Assembly: GCA_022264855.1 (NCBI GenBank)
Contig: JABYQU010000016.1
Span: 372,001-436,000, forward strand
Direction of reading: 5' to 3'
From: Lenzites betulinus
Lineage: Eukaryota > Basidiomycota > Agaricomycetes > Polyporales > Polyporaceae
DNA: 64,000 nt
Part shown: positions 1 through 10,559 of the stretch, piece by piece
How positions within the stretch are numbered: position 1 is the first letter of the stretch
Layout of the letters: each line of letters begins with the position of its first letter
Notes under the pieces: generated by a model
Database searches by the model: none
The model's input: the letters and a program-made list of their open reading frames with translations, nothing else
Told to the model about the DNA's origin: nothing
Translations under genes and position numbers: made by a program

Positions 1-43
1 TTCCTCCCACAACTGCTTTGACTGACGGTTCTGTGACGTGAGG

Positions 44-1306
44 TCACTGGGAGTACTTCTGTGTCTGTCGTCCTTGTGCTCTGTCCATCTCTCGGTTGAG
101 GAGGTAAGCTTTGTTGAGTTGCATTGTGGCTTTCATCCATTGGTCCATGTTAGTGGGCTGCAGTATGATGAGGGCCATCTTGTCTCGTAGGAAGCCGGGG
201 AGTTTGGATTGGTACCAGGCCACCTGGGCGGAATCTTCAGCGATACCGCCTTTAATGAACAGACAGAGTATCTTGGCATTGAACCGATCCATAGGTTCCT
301 TGGGGTCGTAGTGGAGGGATCCCAGCTGTACGGCAGCTGTCTGGGCAGGGTCTTGTTCTCCGAACACTAGTAGGAAGTCGTGTTTGAATTGTGCCCAAGT
401 GCCGAAGCCATGGATTTCGCCCTGATCGTTGGTTCGTTGGGCCGCTTCCACCTTGGATTCTGCCCACCAGCGCGCATCTCCTCGAAAGTAGGAGAGGGCT
501 GTGACTATGTGAGATTCATCTGTGAGGTAGTCTGCCGGTCGACTGCAGAATAGGAGGTATAGATCTGCGAGGAATTCGCTTGCTTTGTTCCTTTCACCCA
601 TGAAGATGTCTGGCTCCTTGACTTTGCTCTTCGGGTTTCCTCCTTCGGCGTTCTGTGGGGGGTTTCCTAGTAGTCCTAGTCCTGCTGCATTCCCTCCCGG
701 GGGTCCTCCACCACCTCCGCCGCCTGGTCCTCCGGCGCCACCTCCGCCGCCTGGTTCTTCATGGTCTGATTCCCAGCCTTCTCCTTGGTTGGTTACTGCT
801 GACCTGAAGGCTCTAGCGCGGCTAACTCCTGGTCCCTGTGAGGCTGACATTGGGTTTACAATATACGGTCCTTCACTGCTGGGGGATTCTTTCTCCTTTT
901 CACTTGGTGAAGGGGATGGTTTGTCGTATTCTGGTTCCTTCCTGCTTATCGAAGAGGATGGTCGGTCGGATTCTGGTTCTTTCCCCTTGTTTCCGGTGGC
1001 TACTGGCAGTAGCGACCCTGGCTGTCTTGTGACTGGGGATGTCTTGGGGTAAGTCTCTCTTGGTCCTGTGCTTACTTGGTCGTTCTTTTTGGGAACGGCT
1101 AGTGAGTGGCTCGGTTTCGAGGTGTTGGCTTTCTTAGTAAAACGATTAGGACACGGTTGGTATTGGCAAAGCTTAATTTGGTGTCCTTTGTCCTCGTAGT
1201 TGTCTTTCCTGGTGTGAGTGTTGAAGTAGTGGAATAGGTTATAGCAGTTGAGGTCCGCATCTGTCATAAACGTAAGTTGTTCTCCGTTCCTAGTGGTCTG
1301 GTCCAT
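44..1306 (-). CDS. Ty3/gypsy-like retrotransposon Gag protein
   Basis: 420-aa open frame. The N-terminal half is low complexity (Ser/Pro/Glu-rich, then a Gly/Pro-rich stretch around residues 185-215). From about residue 230 it reads as a retrotransposon Gag core: an acidic helix region, a Trp-Trp pair after a conserved FRGDARWW motif, FGTWAQFKHDFLLVFG, and a helical C-terminus (DRFNAKI, LPGFLRDKM). This arrangement is typical of fungal Ty3/gypsy Gag, which packages element RNA in cytoplasmic particles. No CCHC knuckle is present before the stop. Protease, RT and integrase would lie further left, off the window edge. The frame is open, so this part of the element is not obviously decayed. The start overlaps the upstream ORF by 17 nt in another frame. 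Sure of Gag identity; element boundaries are not known. Confidence 0.8.
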   Translation of the reverse strand: MDQTTRNGEQLTFMTDADLNCYNLFHYFNTHTRKDNYEDKGHQIKLCQYQPCPNRFTKKANTSKPSHSLAVPKKNDQVSTGPRETYPKTSPVTRQPGSLLPVATGNKGKEPESDRPSSSISRKEPEYDKPSPSPSEKEKESPSSEGPYIVNPMSASQGPGVSRARAFRSAVTNQGEGWESDHEEPGGGGGAGGPGGGGGGGPPGGNAAGLGLLGNPPQNAEGGNPKSKVKEPDIFMGERNKASEFLADLYLLFCSRPADYLTDESHIVTALSYFRGDARWWAESKVEAAQRTNDQGEIHGFGTWAQFKHDFLLVFGEQDPAQTAAVQLGSLHYDPKEPMDRFNAKILCLFIKGGIAEDSAQVAWYQSKLPGFLRDKMALIILQPTNMDQWMKATMQLNKAYLLNREMDRAQGRQTQKYSQ

Positions 1307-1937
1307 GATACTGGGACGGTTGGGATGTGGCCCACTGGTTGACTAGGAAGCGGGCTGCCGCAATGTTTTGGAGAAGTGTGACGGTTGTTGCAAATGCCGG
1401 TTCGTAGGGGTGAGTTACTCCTACTAGCTGCTGAAGGTTGTGTGCGTGTATTTCAAGCCACTCAGGGAATGCGACGGCTTGTCCGGGGATAGGGAAAGGA
1501 ATGTTGTTCCAAAGTATGCGAATAGCTTGGAGTAAGTGCCAGGCAGCGTCCCGAACGTGTTGGATTGCCAGGGGGTTGATGCGAGGGTTAGCCTGATTTC
1601 CTTCGTGAAGCTCTCTTGCGGTGTTGTGTCCATTGATGACTGCTTGATAGAATGCCTCCCACAAATTGTCTGCTGGTGAAGGAGGGTCGGGAACAATCTC
1701 GTTTGAGTCCGGGGGGGATGGGGATTGTTCGTCATTGGCAAGGAGTCCAGATGGGATGCGGTCCTCAGGGGGGTTCCAGAAGTTTTCCTCTTCTTCTGTA
1801 GTGTCGTTGAAGGCAGGTGTGCGCGAAGGGCGCGACGGGGTAGGTAGTTCTTCTGAAGAGCTATCTTCTCGAATTGGGAGACGTGAACGAGTGGCCAGGA
1901 TGGGCGAGTTGTTTCGGGTTCGGAATAGGGCAGGCAA
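1290..1937 (-). CDS. ORF preceding gag in the same retroelement, function unknown
   Basis: 215-aa frame directly upstream of gag in element orientation. Residues 1-85 are acidic and Ser/Pro-rich (including SSSEELPTPSRPSRTP). Residues 90-215 are helical and hydrophobic, with a repeated pattern of small residues and Trp. It has no recognised domain. The stop codon overlaps the gag start by 17 nt in a different frame, so the two products could be coupled by termination-reinitiation, or the two ORFs could be one ancestral Gag separated by a frameshift. The next bases upstream (about 2011) begin TGTTAG, compatible with the terminal dinucleotide of an LTR, so this is probably the first ORF of the element. 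It could also be a Gag N-terminal domain. Moderate confidence that it is coding, low on function. Confidence 0.5.
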   Translation of the reverse strand: MPALFRTRNNSPILATRSRLPIREDSSSEELPTPSRPSRTPAFNDTTEEEENFWNPPEDRIPSGLLANDEQSPSPPDSNEIVPDPPSPADNLWEAFYQAVINGHNTARELHEGNQANPRINPLAIQHVRDAAWHLLQAIRILWNNIPFPIPGQAVAFPEWLEIHAHNLQQLVGVTHPYEPAFATTVTLLQNIAAARFLVNQWATSQPSQYHGPDH

Positions 1938-2908
1938 CCTTCGAGTTACCCTCCCCAGGTATGGGGTCCTTGCACCGTTACGAGGTGAGGAATCCAGAGC
2001 TTCGATCTAATGTTAGGATAACGTTCACCGGTGGCTATCGAGCGCACTGGTGACTTGCTCAAGAGGGCCGCTGCCGGCAAATACAATTGATGAGGGCTGG
2101 TGCCACATGCTATGCATATACATTCTGATACTGATTGTACTGTATTATGTATACTGTCATATCATCCTTGTTATTACCTATCCCTTATTATAGTGCCATC
2201 CTTATGATTATCTCGTTGATTAGCCTCAGTGTTCACTGACCCTTAAATTTAAATAGTCTAGGGAGGAGGATCTTCAATTAAATATTCTATCAGTTATATA
2301 AATGTTTTATAATATTTTAGCCTATTGAAGCCTTTGAACCTATCTAATTACATTACCAAAATGTGAAGCTGTAATACTATATCTGTGCATATTACAGTAT
2401 CATTGTGTGTTGATTAGAAACTATCATTTGATATTAAAATAGGAGAAATAGTGAGCAATAGTGATTTTAATGACACATCACATCTGCATTTGTACTACCC
2501 TAGTATTAATACAGAGATTTCAAGCATGTTCCAGCCCTATAAGCAATATAAATTGTGCTTGCTCTGCTTATTATGCAATTACTGCCCCCAAACAAATACT
2601 GATACTAGTTTTATCAGGAAGAGCTAGTCAATCTGATCCTAACAGCATATAATACTTGGGTAGTTGGTAAGGAAAATATGTCACAAGGTCAGCAGCCAGT
2701 GGCCAGTGGTGACATAGGTCACACTAGGTGACTCTGTCACTTATGAGCACTAATACAGCCATTTGATGCGGTTACAAGGCCCCTAGAGGTGCCAGTACAA
2801 TCTAGAAAAGATGGCCTAGACTGTAGCTTCCTGCTGATACCTAAATGGTCCAATTTGGTCAAGATCTGGGCAAAATAGAGTCTGCAGCAGATCTGGTGCA
2901 AATAGCAC

Positions 2909-2960
2909 CATACAGATAGGCACGCCAACGCGAACCAGCGTTGGCGTGCCTATCTGTATG
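2909..2960. repeat. Perfect 23-bp inverted repeat (hairpin)
   Basis: Left arm 2909-2931 is exactly reverse-complementary to right arm 2938-2960, with the 6-nt loop GAACCA. A second hairpin touches it on the left: TGGTGC (2894-2899) pairs with GCACCA (2905-2910) across AAATA. The stem is GC-rich within AT-rich surroundings. There is no gene nearby. It may be the remnant of a small palindromic element or a structured RNA precursor; neither can be decided from sequence alone. Confidence 0.85.
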
Positions 2961-3899
2961 TATATGTTTGTTCTGAGATAAGATCTAGCCCAAAGACAGA
3001 TATGTATTCCATGTGTATGAGCCATTTGTTGCACAAGGTATGGACTACTATATACCATTGGAAAGCTATGGCTGATGGGAATACAATGGTGGTGTTTTTG
3101 TAGTGAAAGAAGCGGAGTTCACATCAGAAATAGCAAATTATAGTAGCTAGTACATTAAAAATGCAGTAAAACCGTGTTTTCCTTCTTGAATGCTTATCAA
3201 TATATCATGTGTCATACATGCACAGATTGTGCTCATTCATGCGCACCTACTGGTACTATTTCCATAATAATCAGACTATTATTTGGCTTAATATACCGGT
3301 TTTGCCATCATTCTGAGCCCTGCTTATGGAAAATGCTCTGAGCTCCATTCTACCAAGTCCCTCAGGCACAAGTCATGCTCACTGAGCTGGCAAGCAGGAT
3401 GGGCGCCTATGGGACTTGGAAATACTCACAGGATGGCCAAAAACACTATTCAGCATGTTTCAGAGCAAGTCTTTGGCCATTTTGCACATATTATATATCA
3501 CCAGGAAGCTAGAGCCCAGCTCTATTCAATGGTACACTGTGCGATTGATACGTCGTGAAATTCACCCATTTGTTCACCATGCCCAAAGTGGGACAAATAC
3601 CTACCAATTTCGGGTACACTCACCACTATCCGGAATCTGACGCCAGCGTAAAATCACCACCTTTCGTGGTGCATGACACCGGATTTTTCAGCCTTATTTT
3701 GTAGGATTTCACCATGTCGGTGAAGGCGGGAAGAAATAGTAACTGCACACCGTCTTCTTAGTGACTTTCGGTACTGGGTGATTTGCCCCATGCTCCACTA
3801 TGGTTTTCACTATATGGCACACATGGCACAGATTACTAGCAATGCACGAGAATTATATTTGAACTGGTAATATATACATTGATTGTACTATTCATGCAC

Positions 3900-4780
3900 T
3901 GGGCGCGGGCGTGACACGACTTCAACAGCTCGGTGCATGTGAGGTAGACTTGATGAATGAGATGCACTGGAGGGGACGGTGGGAGATGTGAATACCCGGT
4001 GAGCACAGGGCGCGAGAGTGGATATATGGGACACCGGACGCGGGGGCGCACGGATGGGAAGTGTAGCGTACATGGGTGAGGTGCAGCCATACACGGGCGG
4101 GATGCAGGACGTACACAGCGGGACACGGGACAGACGATAATAGAAAGCTGGGGACGCAGCCACGCACAAGAGAGCGTAGCAGACATAGACGAGGTGTTGG
4201 GGTGTAGATCGGGGAAGCATAGTCAAGACAGCCCATGGAGCTATACAGGGCGATGCACACAGTTGGAGACCAAACCCAGGAGGAGGACGAGGAGGAGCCA
4301 GAAGCCCGGAGGACAGCACAAGCGAGCATATGTGGGCTGTAGAGTAGCGGAAGCATTGAGACTAGTATGCAGACAAGAACCGAAACATGCGACAACAAGC
4401 AAAGCTGAGCCCCAGGGTTAGTACCAAGCATACCTAGACCAGAGGATCTCGACGCCAGAGAGACCGAGAGCAATCCTTGCTAGTAGTGTCGGCCTTTGCA
4501 AGAGCAGCCTTAGATCGCAAGCCCAGAGACAAGGACGTAGCGGGGAAGAGCCTTACAGAGCTAAAACTAGGAGAGAATGCGCGGGAGGGCGAGCAAAGGC
4601 TGAGTTGAGACAAGAACGAGGTGATAGATACTAAGAAAGACTTGGAGTTGGAGAGGGAGGAGGACGAGAGACGGTTGTCAAGCAGCCCCAGATCCTCCAG
4701 ACACTGGCCGAGTATTTGCTCGTATTTGTTCCTCTTCGGATTTCCTTTGAGCGCTAACTCTTGCATAGGTCGGGTCAATT
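3900..4780. other. GC-rich island with no recognisable gene
   Basis: Base composition switches sharply from AT-rich to GC-rich here and back near 4780. Several overlapping ORFs occur on the minus strand (for example 4434-4778, 114 aa, starting MTRPMQELALKGNPK, and 3922-4473). None shows a domain, and they overlap in three frames, which argues for open frames caused by composition. It could be an inserted fragment of another locus or of a transposon. Confidence 0.35.
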
Positions 4781-5533
4781 ATCACTACTTAAATGAGTGA
4801 AACTCCGAAAGCATCTATTCACTACTGATTTCACCACCTACCACTTATCCAACACTTTGCCTGGTGATCGGAACTAATCACTCATTATAGTAGTAGCACC
4901 CACCACCTTTCGTGTGCACAGTGGTAGTGGTCAGAAAGGCATCTGATATACTCCCCTAAACACTGGCCATTCCATATGCATTTGCCTTAAAGAGAGTGGT
5001 AAAACAGCCACATGCTAGTAGAGCCTGCATGCTTGTTAAACATCTCTTCTGACACTTTTACAGAGAGGTGTATGACCTTCTGTTGCTTCTTCTTGTAGTT
5101 CTATTGACCATCTGCATGCATTTTCAAGCCACTACATTAGTAGAATAAGTTCTCTGAGTATGTGCTGTAAGTACACTAAAGTGGCTTATACATGGGTATT
5201 AATGAGTTATAAAGGAATATGACTAGTAGTTGTGGTATAGAATGATCAATGTGCCTATGTAGCAGAGGTGTAGCTGCCAAAGTGAAGTGCTGTGTGAGCT
5301 AGGGTTAGACAAGCGCCCACTGGGAGGGTTTAGCTTGAGACTACACTGAGGCTACAAAGTCACTAGCACAGCATCACAGGGGAACTAAGCGCTAACCCTA
5401 AAGTTTCTAATGAGTTGGGACCCTAACCCTAGATCTATTAGAAGAGGTTCTATGTGGCGTCTATTCCAAATCTAATCCAAAGCTATCGGGATTTGATTTT
5501 TTTTCCCACGTACATCGATTTGCGTTTCATCAG

Positions 5534-7298
5534 TTGGCTGAAACGTCGCCCCATAAGAAACGATTTCTTCGTTCCTTATCAATCGTAAAACCAAACTCCG
5601 GCCTACGCTACGTGTTAGGGTTCCTCAGGAGTAATGGTCTTCATGTGCAGAAGACAAGGGTGTGTGAGTCATTACGACGAATCAATGGCCTCCGTCACGT
5701 TCTTCGAAATCATGCTGCTATTGATCGACATGAATATATTGTGCCTCATCCTAACTATCTATGGCATATTGATGGACACCACAAGCTTATACGGTGGGCA
5801 ATAGTGATTCATGGTGGCGCCAATGGTTATGATCGAGTGGTGAGTGTGCATGGATTTACATGGGCATACGGGTTGGTCTGACTGTTATTGGGATTGGGAT
5901 ATAGGTAGTTATGCTGGGCGTGAATGGAAATAACGAGTCGGACACAGTGACAGAGATGTTCATATCTGCTGTTAACCAGTATGGGAAGCCTTCACGCGTA
6001 CGGGGAGATCGTGGCGGGGAGAATGTTGGAGTGGTGGTATGGATGATCAAGCACTGCGGTCCCAATCGAGCTTCTTTCATGTGGGGAAGGTGTGTAGTTT
6101 TATTGTTATCTGTCGTACATCATGTCGCTCATTTATACTGGCGGCAGCTCAACACACAACACACGCATTGAGCGCCTATAGGTGGAGGTGGGATCTCAGT
6201 TTGCTTGCCGCTGGCGCGCATTTTTTATACACCTTGAGGACCGTCATCGACTTGACCCTGGTGAGAGAGGCCATCTGTGGCTTCTGCATGCCTTATTCCT
6301 GGTGACCATCAATCACGACTGTAATGAGTTCCGTGAGCAGTGGAACCACCATCCGCTATCTGGTAACGGCAAGGATCAGTCTCCCTCGTACATGCTAGAC
6401 AACTTCAATATGTGTTATATTTGAGTTTTAGTGATAACACCTTCTAGGACATGCGATTCCTGGGGAAACATACACGTGGAACCCCTGCGGATGACTATGT
6501 TGATGTCCATCCTTCCATTCTCAGCGAGCACTATGGTATCGACCGTCCGGAGCATGTTCTGCATCACAATCAAAGCGGTGCTGGCCATTCAGACGATGAA
6601 ACTTCAGAAGCTGGTTTAGACGATGCAGTTACTTCAGTAAGTGTTCCAATATGCGATAGTCATCAGTACATTGGATGTGATGCTGACCTCTGAAGAGCGA
6701 CTCAGGCTCTGATAGTTCTTCAGATACAGAGCATTCGTAAGGCTCCTCTGAATTGTCCGAGTCAAGCAATGACTTCTCAGACCCATCCGCATCTGAAGGC
6801 GAGGAGTCAACTCTACACGAAGACAATGATTGGATGCCAGAACCGTCTGAACACTCTTCCCCAGGTATGTTATGGGTATCAGCTTCGATTGCATCTTTAT
6901 TGATACATATTGTTTCAGTAGAATCCAGCATGGACGAAGCTTCCATTGATGCACAGATAGCCGCATCTCAACAGCGACATATACGTCATGCTCCCATTCC
7001 AGTTCCGGCTGCAGCCTGCCCGTTCCGCTCCCCTGAAACCTTGGATATCTTTTGGAAATGTCTCAGGGACGTGGCGACCACGGGGATCGTGCCAGAGCAC
7101 TACAGGTTACGTGAGTCTGAATGGCCAGATGGGGAATATGGCAAGTATGCGCATATCAAACTGGGACAGCAAGGAAGCACAGCTGTCGTAGATCTTCCAT
7201 TTGCAGTTTGGTTGCCACGGGCAGTATTGTGGGCGCAGGGGTTAGAGATCATGTCTAGACTTTTGTTGGCCAAGGAGGATGCTATGGCTGATGCATAG
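5534..7298 (+). pseudogene. DDE integrase (transposase) pseudogene, two in-frame stops
   Basis: Spliced reading shows an integrase catalytic core. Exon 5534-5839 contains WHIDGHHKLIRW (first catalytic Asp) and VIHGGANGYDRV. An intron 5840-5904 follows; exon 5905-6089 contains RGDRGGEN (second Asp) and GPNRASFMWG. An intron 6090-6147 follows; the exon from 6148 reads STHNTRIERL, holding the catalytic Glu, then a TAG stop at 6179-6181 where the family has Trp (RIERLW). The frame continues past the stop with VEVGSQFACRWRAFF and LWLLHALFL. The C-terminal region continues at 6448-6636 and from 6696, after introns, with another in-frame stop, TAA at 6738-6740. It ends with the family's usual WxPRAxxWAQGLE-like motif before 7298. 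Splice signals and catalytic residues remain, so decay looks recent. Both stops are explained by single C:G to T:A transitions. The product would have cut and joined element DNA in the nucleus. Confidence 0.75.
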
Positions 7299-9021
7299 AT
7301 CCAGCGTAACTAGACTCATCTGAGAGACTTAAAAGCGAACAATTGGAGACAAATATTAGGTCAGAATATTGTACAGTGTTCTGCTGCATGATATCTACAT
7401 CTACTAGCATGAGTTTCGTAGGTTTGGCGGACGGTTTGATATCGATGTCACCGTGACATGCTTCAGGGTAAGCCTGAAGTCGCGTGGCCCATACCGTCCA
7501 CGCCCTCATCAGCGGTCACAAACCAACCGTGCCCGACGGGTCAGCCTTCACATTTCCCGGTTACCCTCAGCTTATAAAGTACAGCTGCTCCATGCCCCCG
7601 CTCAGGATCTTTCCTGATTTTCTCCAGCCATTGCATTCCGTGCACGCTGTCTGCTCCGCCGTCACACCTTGTTCTACCTATGTCGGCACCTTGCACAGGA
7701 ACTGATAGCTTTGCGGACCCCTGCATATGCACCAAGTTTGTCAAGCGTGCTCGGCGCAAAGGCAAGAAGCGTAGCTTACGCTGCGGAGACTGTGGGCACT
7801 CTCAACAGTGCCATCAACACACTCTTGAATCAGATAGCTCTCCTCAAGAATCTGTGGCCACTGGATCGACTCCGCAGGCAGCCCATACCATTGACGCTAT
7901 CATCGCACGGTACGGTACACCTCTGGAGCATCGTCCTCTCATAGTGCCAGCGCTGTAGCAGGACCAAGCATCACTACTGTCAGTCACGGTGTCACTCGAG
8001 GTTACACCCAGAAGGCATCGGAGGACGAAGCTCGGAAGGAGATCCTCCAGGGGTTTCGCCCTACTACTGCAGCTGCAAAATCTGGTCAAAAGGCCAGCGT
8101 GACTGTGAGTTTGCTATGACCCGTTCATCCGTTTACAAAGATGTATGAACATGACGTACAACCACAGTCTAACAAGCCCACTGGTCGCCGCGGCAAGGGA
8201 AAGCAGTCTTCGCGGGAGAAGGCAACGCGAACAACATGGGTTGGCTCAGTGCTGATACACCCTGGCGGTCTTCTGAAGATTGTAAGTCGTGTCGATGCCA
8301 ATTGAAGTGACGCACCCCTGTATCTCATATCACGGTGACAATAACTTGTAGGGCCATGGCAAAGATCAGGTGTTCCAACTGTGCAACAAACAATACCCAT
8401 CAGTCACATTCGAGGAAGAACTCCGGCGATTTGGTCTGTTCATGACCAAAGATCCCAAGGGCGAACAGCTGTCATTCTCCGAGGATTGGAATACAAAGGC
8501 TATCGACTGGTGGCTTCGAACTCTGGCCGGGAACCTCTTCGAATACCTTGATGCAGTCTATGGTGTTTGTGATGGGTTGAATGGTGAAGTTCATTGGGCA
8601 ATCATGAGGCGTGAGCGTAAACGTCTGTTTCTGATTGATCGCCGTTCTCCATCTGGCGAGGATCTCGAGCAGTCTAAAGGCACACATGGTCGGGACTGGC
8701 GCTTCTCCGCTGCACGATTTGGTCTGTCAATCACCACACTCTCAATGTGCATACTAAGACTTAAAATATCTATAGTACTCCAGCACACGCTTCCCTCCTA
8801 CATCTATCACAACATCCCACGGGCAATAACTGAGGTTCAAGCTGGTATGCACCTCTTTGGGCCCAAAAGACGTCTCGGAATCGCTACTAGCGCCAAACAT
8901 GATACCATCTCTGAGGATGAGCGCGAGGCCAGTGGCAGCAGTGCATCTAAACACTCTGCAGGATCTGACTCGAGCTCCGCTTCTGGCTCATCCGGGCTCC
9001 TCTCCCTAAGCAAGTCACCTG

Positions 9022-9546
9022 GACCTCACATCAAAGGGGGCTAACTAGCCCGGAATAGCCCCCCCCTTTGCCGGGCTAGTTAGCCTCAACTGAGCCTTTA
9101 CCCGCACCATTCAATAAAAGGGAGATAAATCCCCGTTAAGGAAATACAACACCTTACCAATAGTAGAAGTCACCCGCTGTGTGCGTAAGTCCTAAGCGCC
9201 AATGCGCCCAGCGTGCTATCCCATCAGTGCCGGCCGTCGGGCCCATCAGCAACACCCTCTCCCACAGTGTCCGGGCCACCGGCAACGTTGTCGCTGATGG
9301 CGCGTGCTGCCTCGTAGCGCCCACGTGCCCTCCCGCACCGACACTTCCGTATATGGTATGTGGCTCCTCATATCTCAACCTCCCCTCCCCGGCACAGCGA
9401 TGGTACCTGCCCCAATGCACGTATCGTCCTCGTTCTTTTTGTATTATGTTCACATTATACAGGGCTATCTAACGCTTGCTTTCCGACAGTAATAGGACAA
9501 ATAGCGCCAGAGATATGCACATATGTCTGGAAACTGTGCTGTGAGC
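9022..9546 (+). repeat. Left inverted arm of foldback element
   Basis: Matches 10035-10559 in reverse complement. Close to its outer end lies a nested hairpin: GGCTAACTAGCCCGG (9039-9053) pairs with CCGGGCTAGTTAGCC (9071-9085) around a 17-nt loop containing an eight-C run. Similarity stops abruptly after 9546. Confidence 0.9.
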
Positions 9547-10034
9547 TCTGCACAATCTGTGCACCTCCGCACTGTTTTCCCCATAACATACCTTGTACTC
9601 ATCTTAGAATCATGCAACAAGCTGCGCTGTGTGCGGACAGTACGGGGCTATTTGGCGGTAGCTACATGGTGTGAATACGATATGTTGCGCACATGTTATG
9701 TTGTAAATACTGTCTAAAACAAACCATCAAGTGACGACATACATTTCTATAATGTATACTGGCGGCGGGGCTCTGATAACTCGTATAAGTACCATATATA
9801 CTGTATAGATGTGCGTAGTACACTCCAATCAGAACGCGCCAGCCTGAGGAGTCCAGTATGTCATCAGCTGCCAAGGTATGTTAGTACCAGGTAGGGGAGA
9901 ACATAACATAGGCTGTACCCGGCGTATAAGCATGAATAATAGCTCGTTTGAACACCATAAGCTTGTAGTACATGTGCTGCTATGTTATATGGTCAGAATG
10001 TGATGTATGCGCTAAGTGTATGTTAGGTTATGTT

Positions 10035-10559
10035 GCTCACAGCACAGTTTCCAGACATATGTGCATATCTCTGGCGCTATTTGTCCTATTACTGTCGGAA
10101 AGCAAGCGTTAGATAGCCCTGTATAATGTGAACATAATACAAAAAGAACGAGGACGATACGTGCATTGGGGCAGGTACCATCGCTGTGCCGGGGAGGGGA
10201 GGTTGAGATATGAGGAGCCACATACCATATACGGAAGTGTCGGTGCGGGAGGGCACGTGGGCGCTACGAGGCAGCGCGCGCCATCAGCGACAACGTTGCC
10301 GGTGGCCCGGACACTGTGGGAGAGGGTGTTGCTGATGGGCCCGACGGCCGGCACTGATGGGATAGCACGCTGGGCGCATTGGCGCTTAGGACTTACGCAC
10401 ACAGCGGGTGACTTCTACTATTGGTAAGGTGTTGTATTTCCTTAACGGGGATTTATCTCCCTTTTATTGAATGGTGCGGGTAAAGGCTCAGTTGAGGCTA
10501 ACTAGCCCGGCAAAGGGGGGGGCTATTCCGGGCTAGTTAGCCCCCTTTGATGTGAGGTC
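10035..10559 (-). repeat. Right inverted arm of foldback element
   Basis: Reverse complement of 9022-9546, including the terminal nested hairpin (about 10496-10542). One clear difference is at the position giving His in the left-arm mirrored ORF and Arg in this one. The inner end is at 10035. Confidence 0.9.

Larger units (their letters stand above)
2011..5480. other. Intergenic AT-rich DNA; possible LTR at its left edge
   Basis: No gene is supported here. The left end starts TGTTAG at 2011, next to the Gag ORFs, and may be the LTR of that minus-strand element; the outer LTR edge cannot be placed by eye. The rest is AT-rich with scattered short ORFs that have no recognisable protein pattern. 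A GC-rich island sits at about 3900-4780. Short telomere-like runs (two CCCTAA units) occur near 5394 and 5421. A shared word CACCACCTTTCGTG occurs near 3652 and 4897, in direct orientation, on either side of the island. Confidence 0.5.

Noticed and set aside
3836..4473. Overlapping minus-strand ORFs of 116-183 aa
   Set aside because: Three frames are open at once in a GC-rich island; no domain in any.
5390..5440. Telomere-like CCCTAA units
   Set aside because: Only isolated two-unit runs; not a telomere or clear interstitial array.
9154..10427. Two 99-aa ORFs (9154-9453 and 10128-10427) with nearly identical products
   Set aside because: They are mirror images created by the inverted arms; no domain, and overlapping ORFs exist on the other strand.
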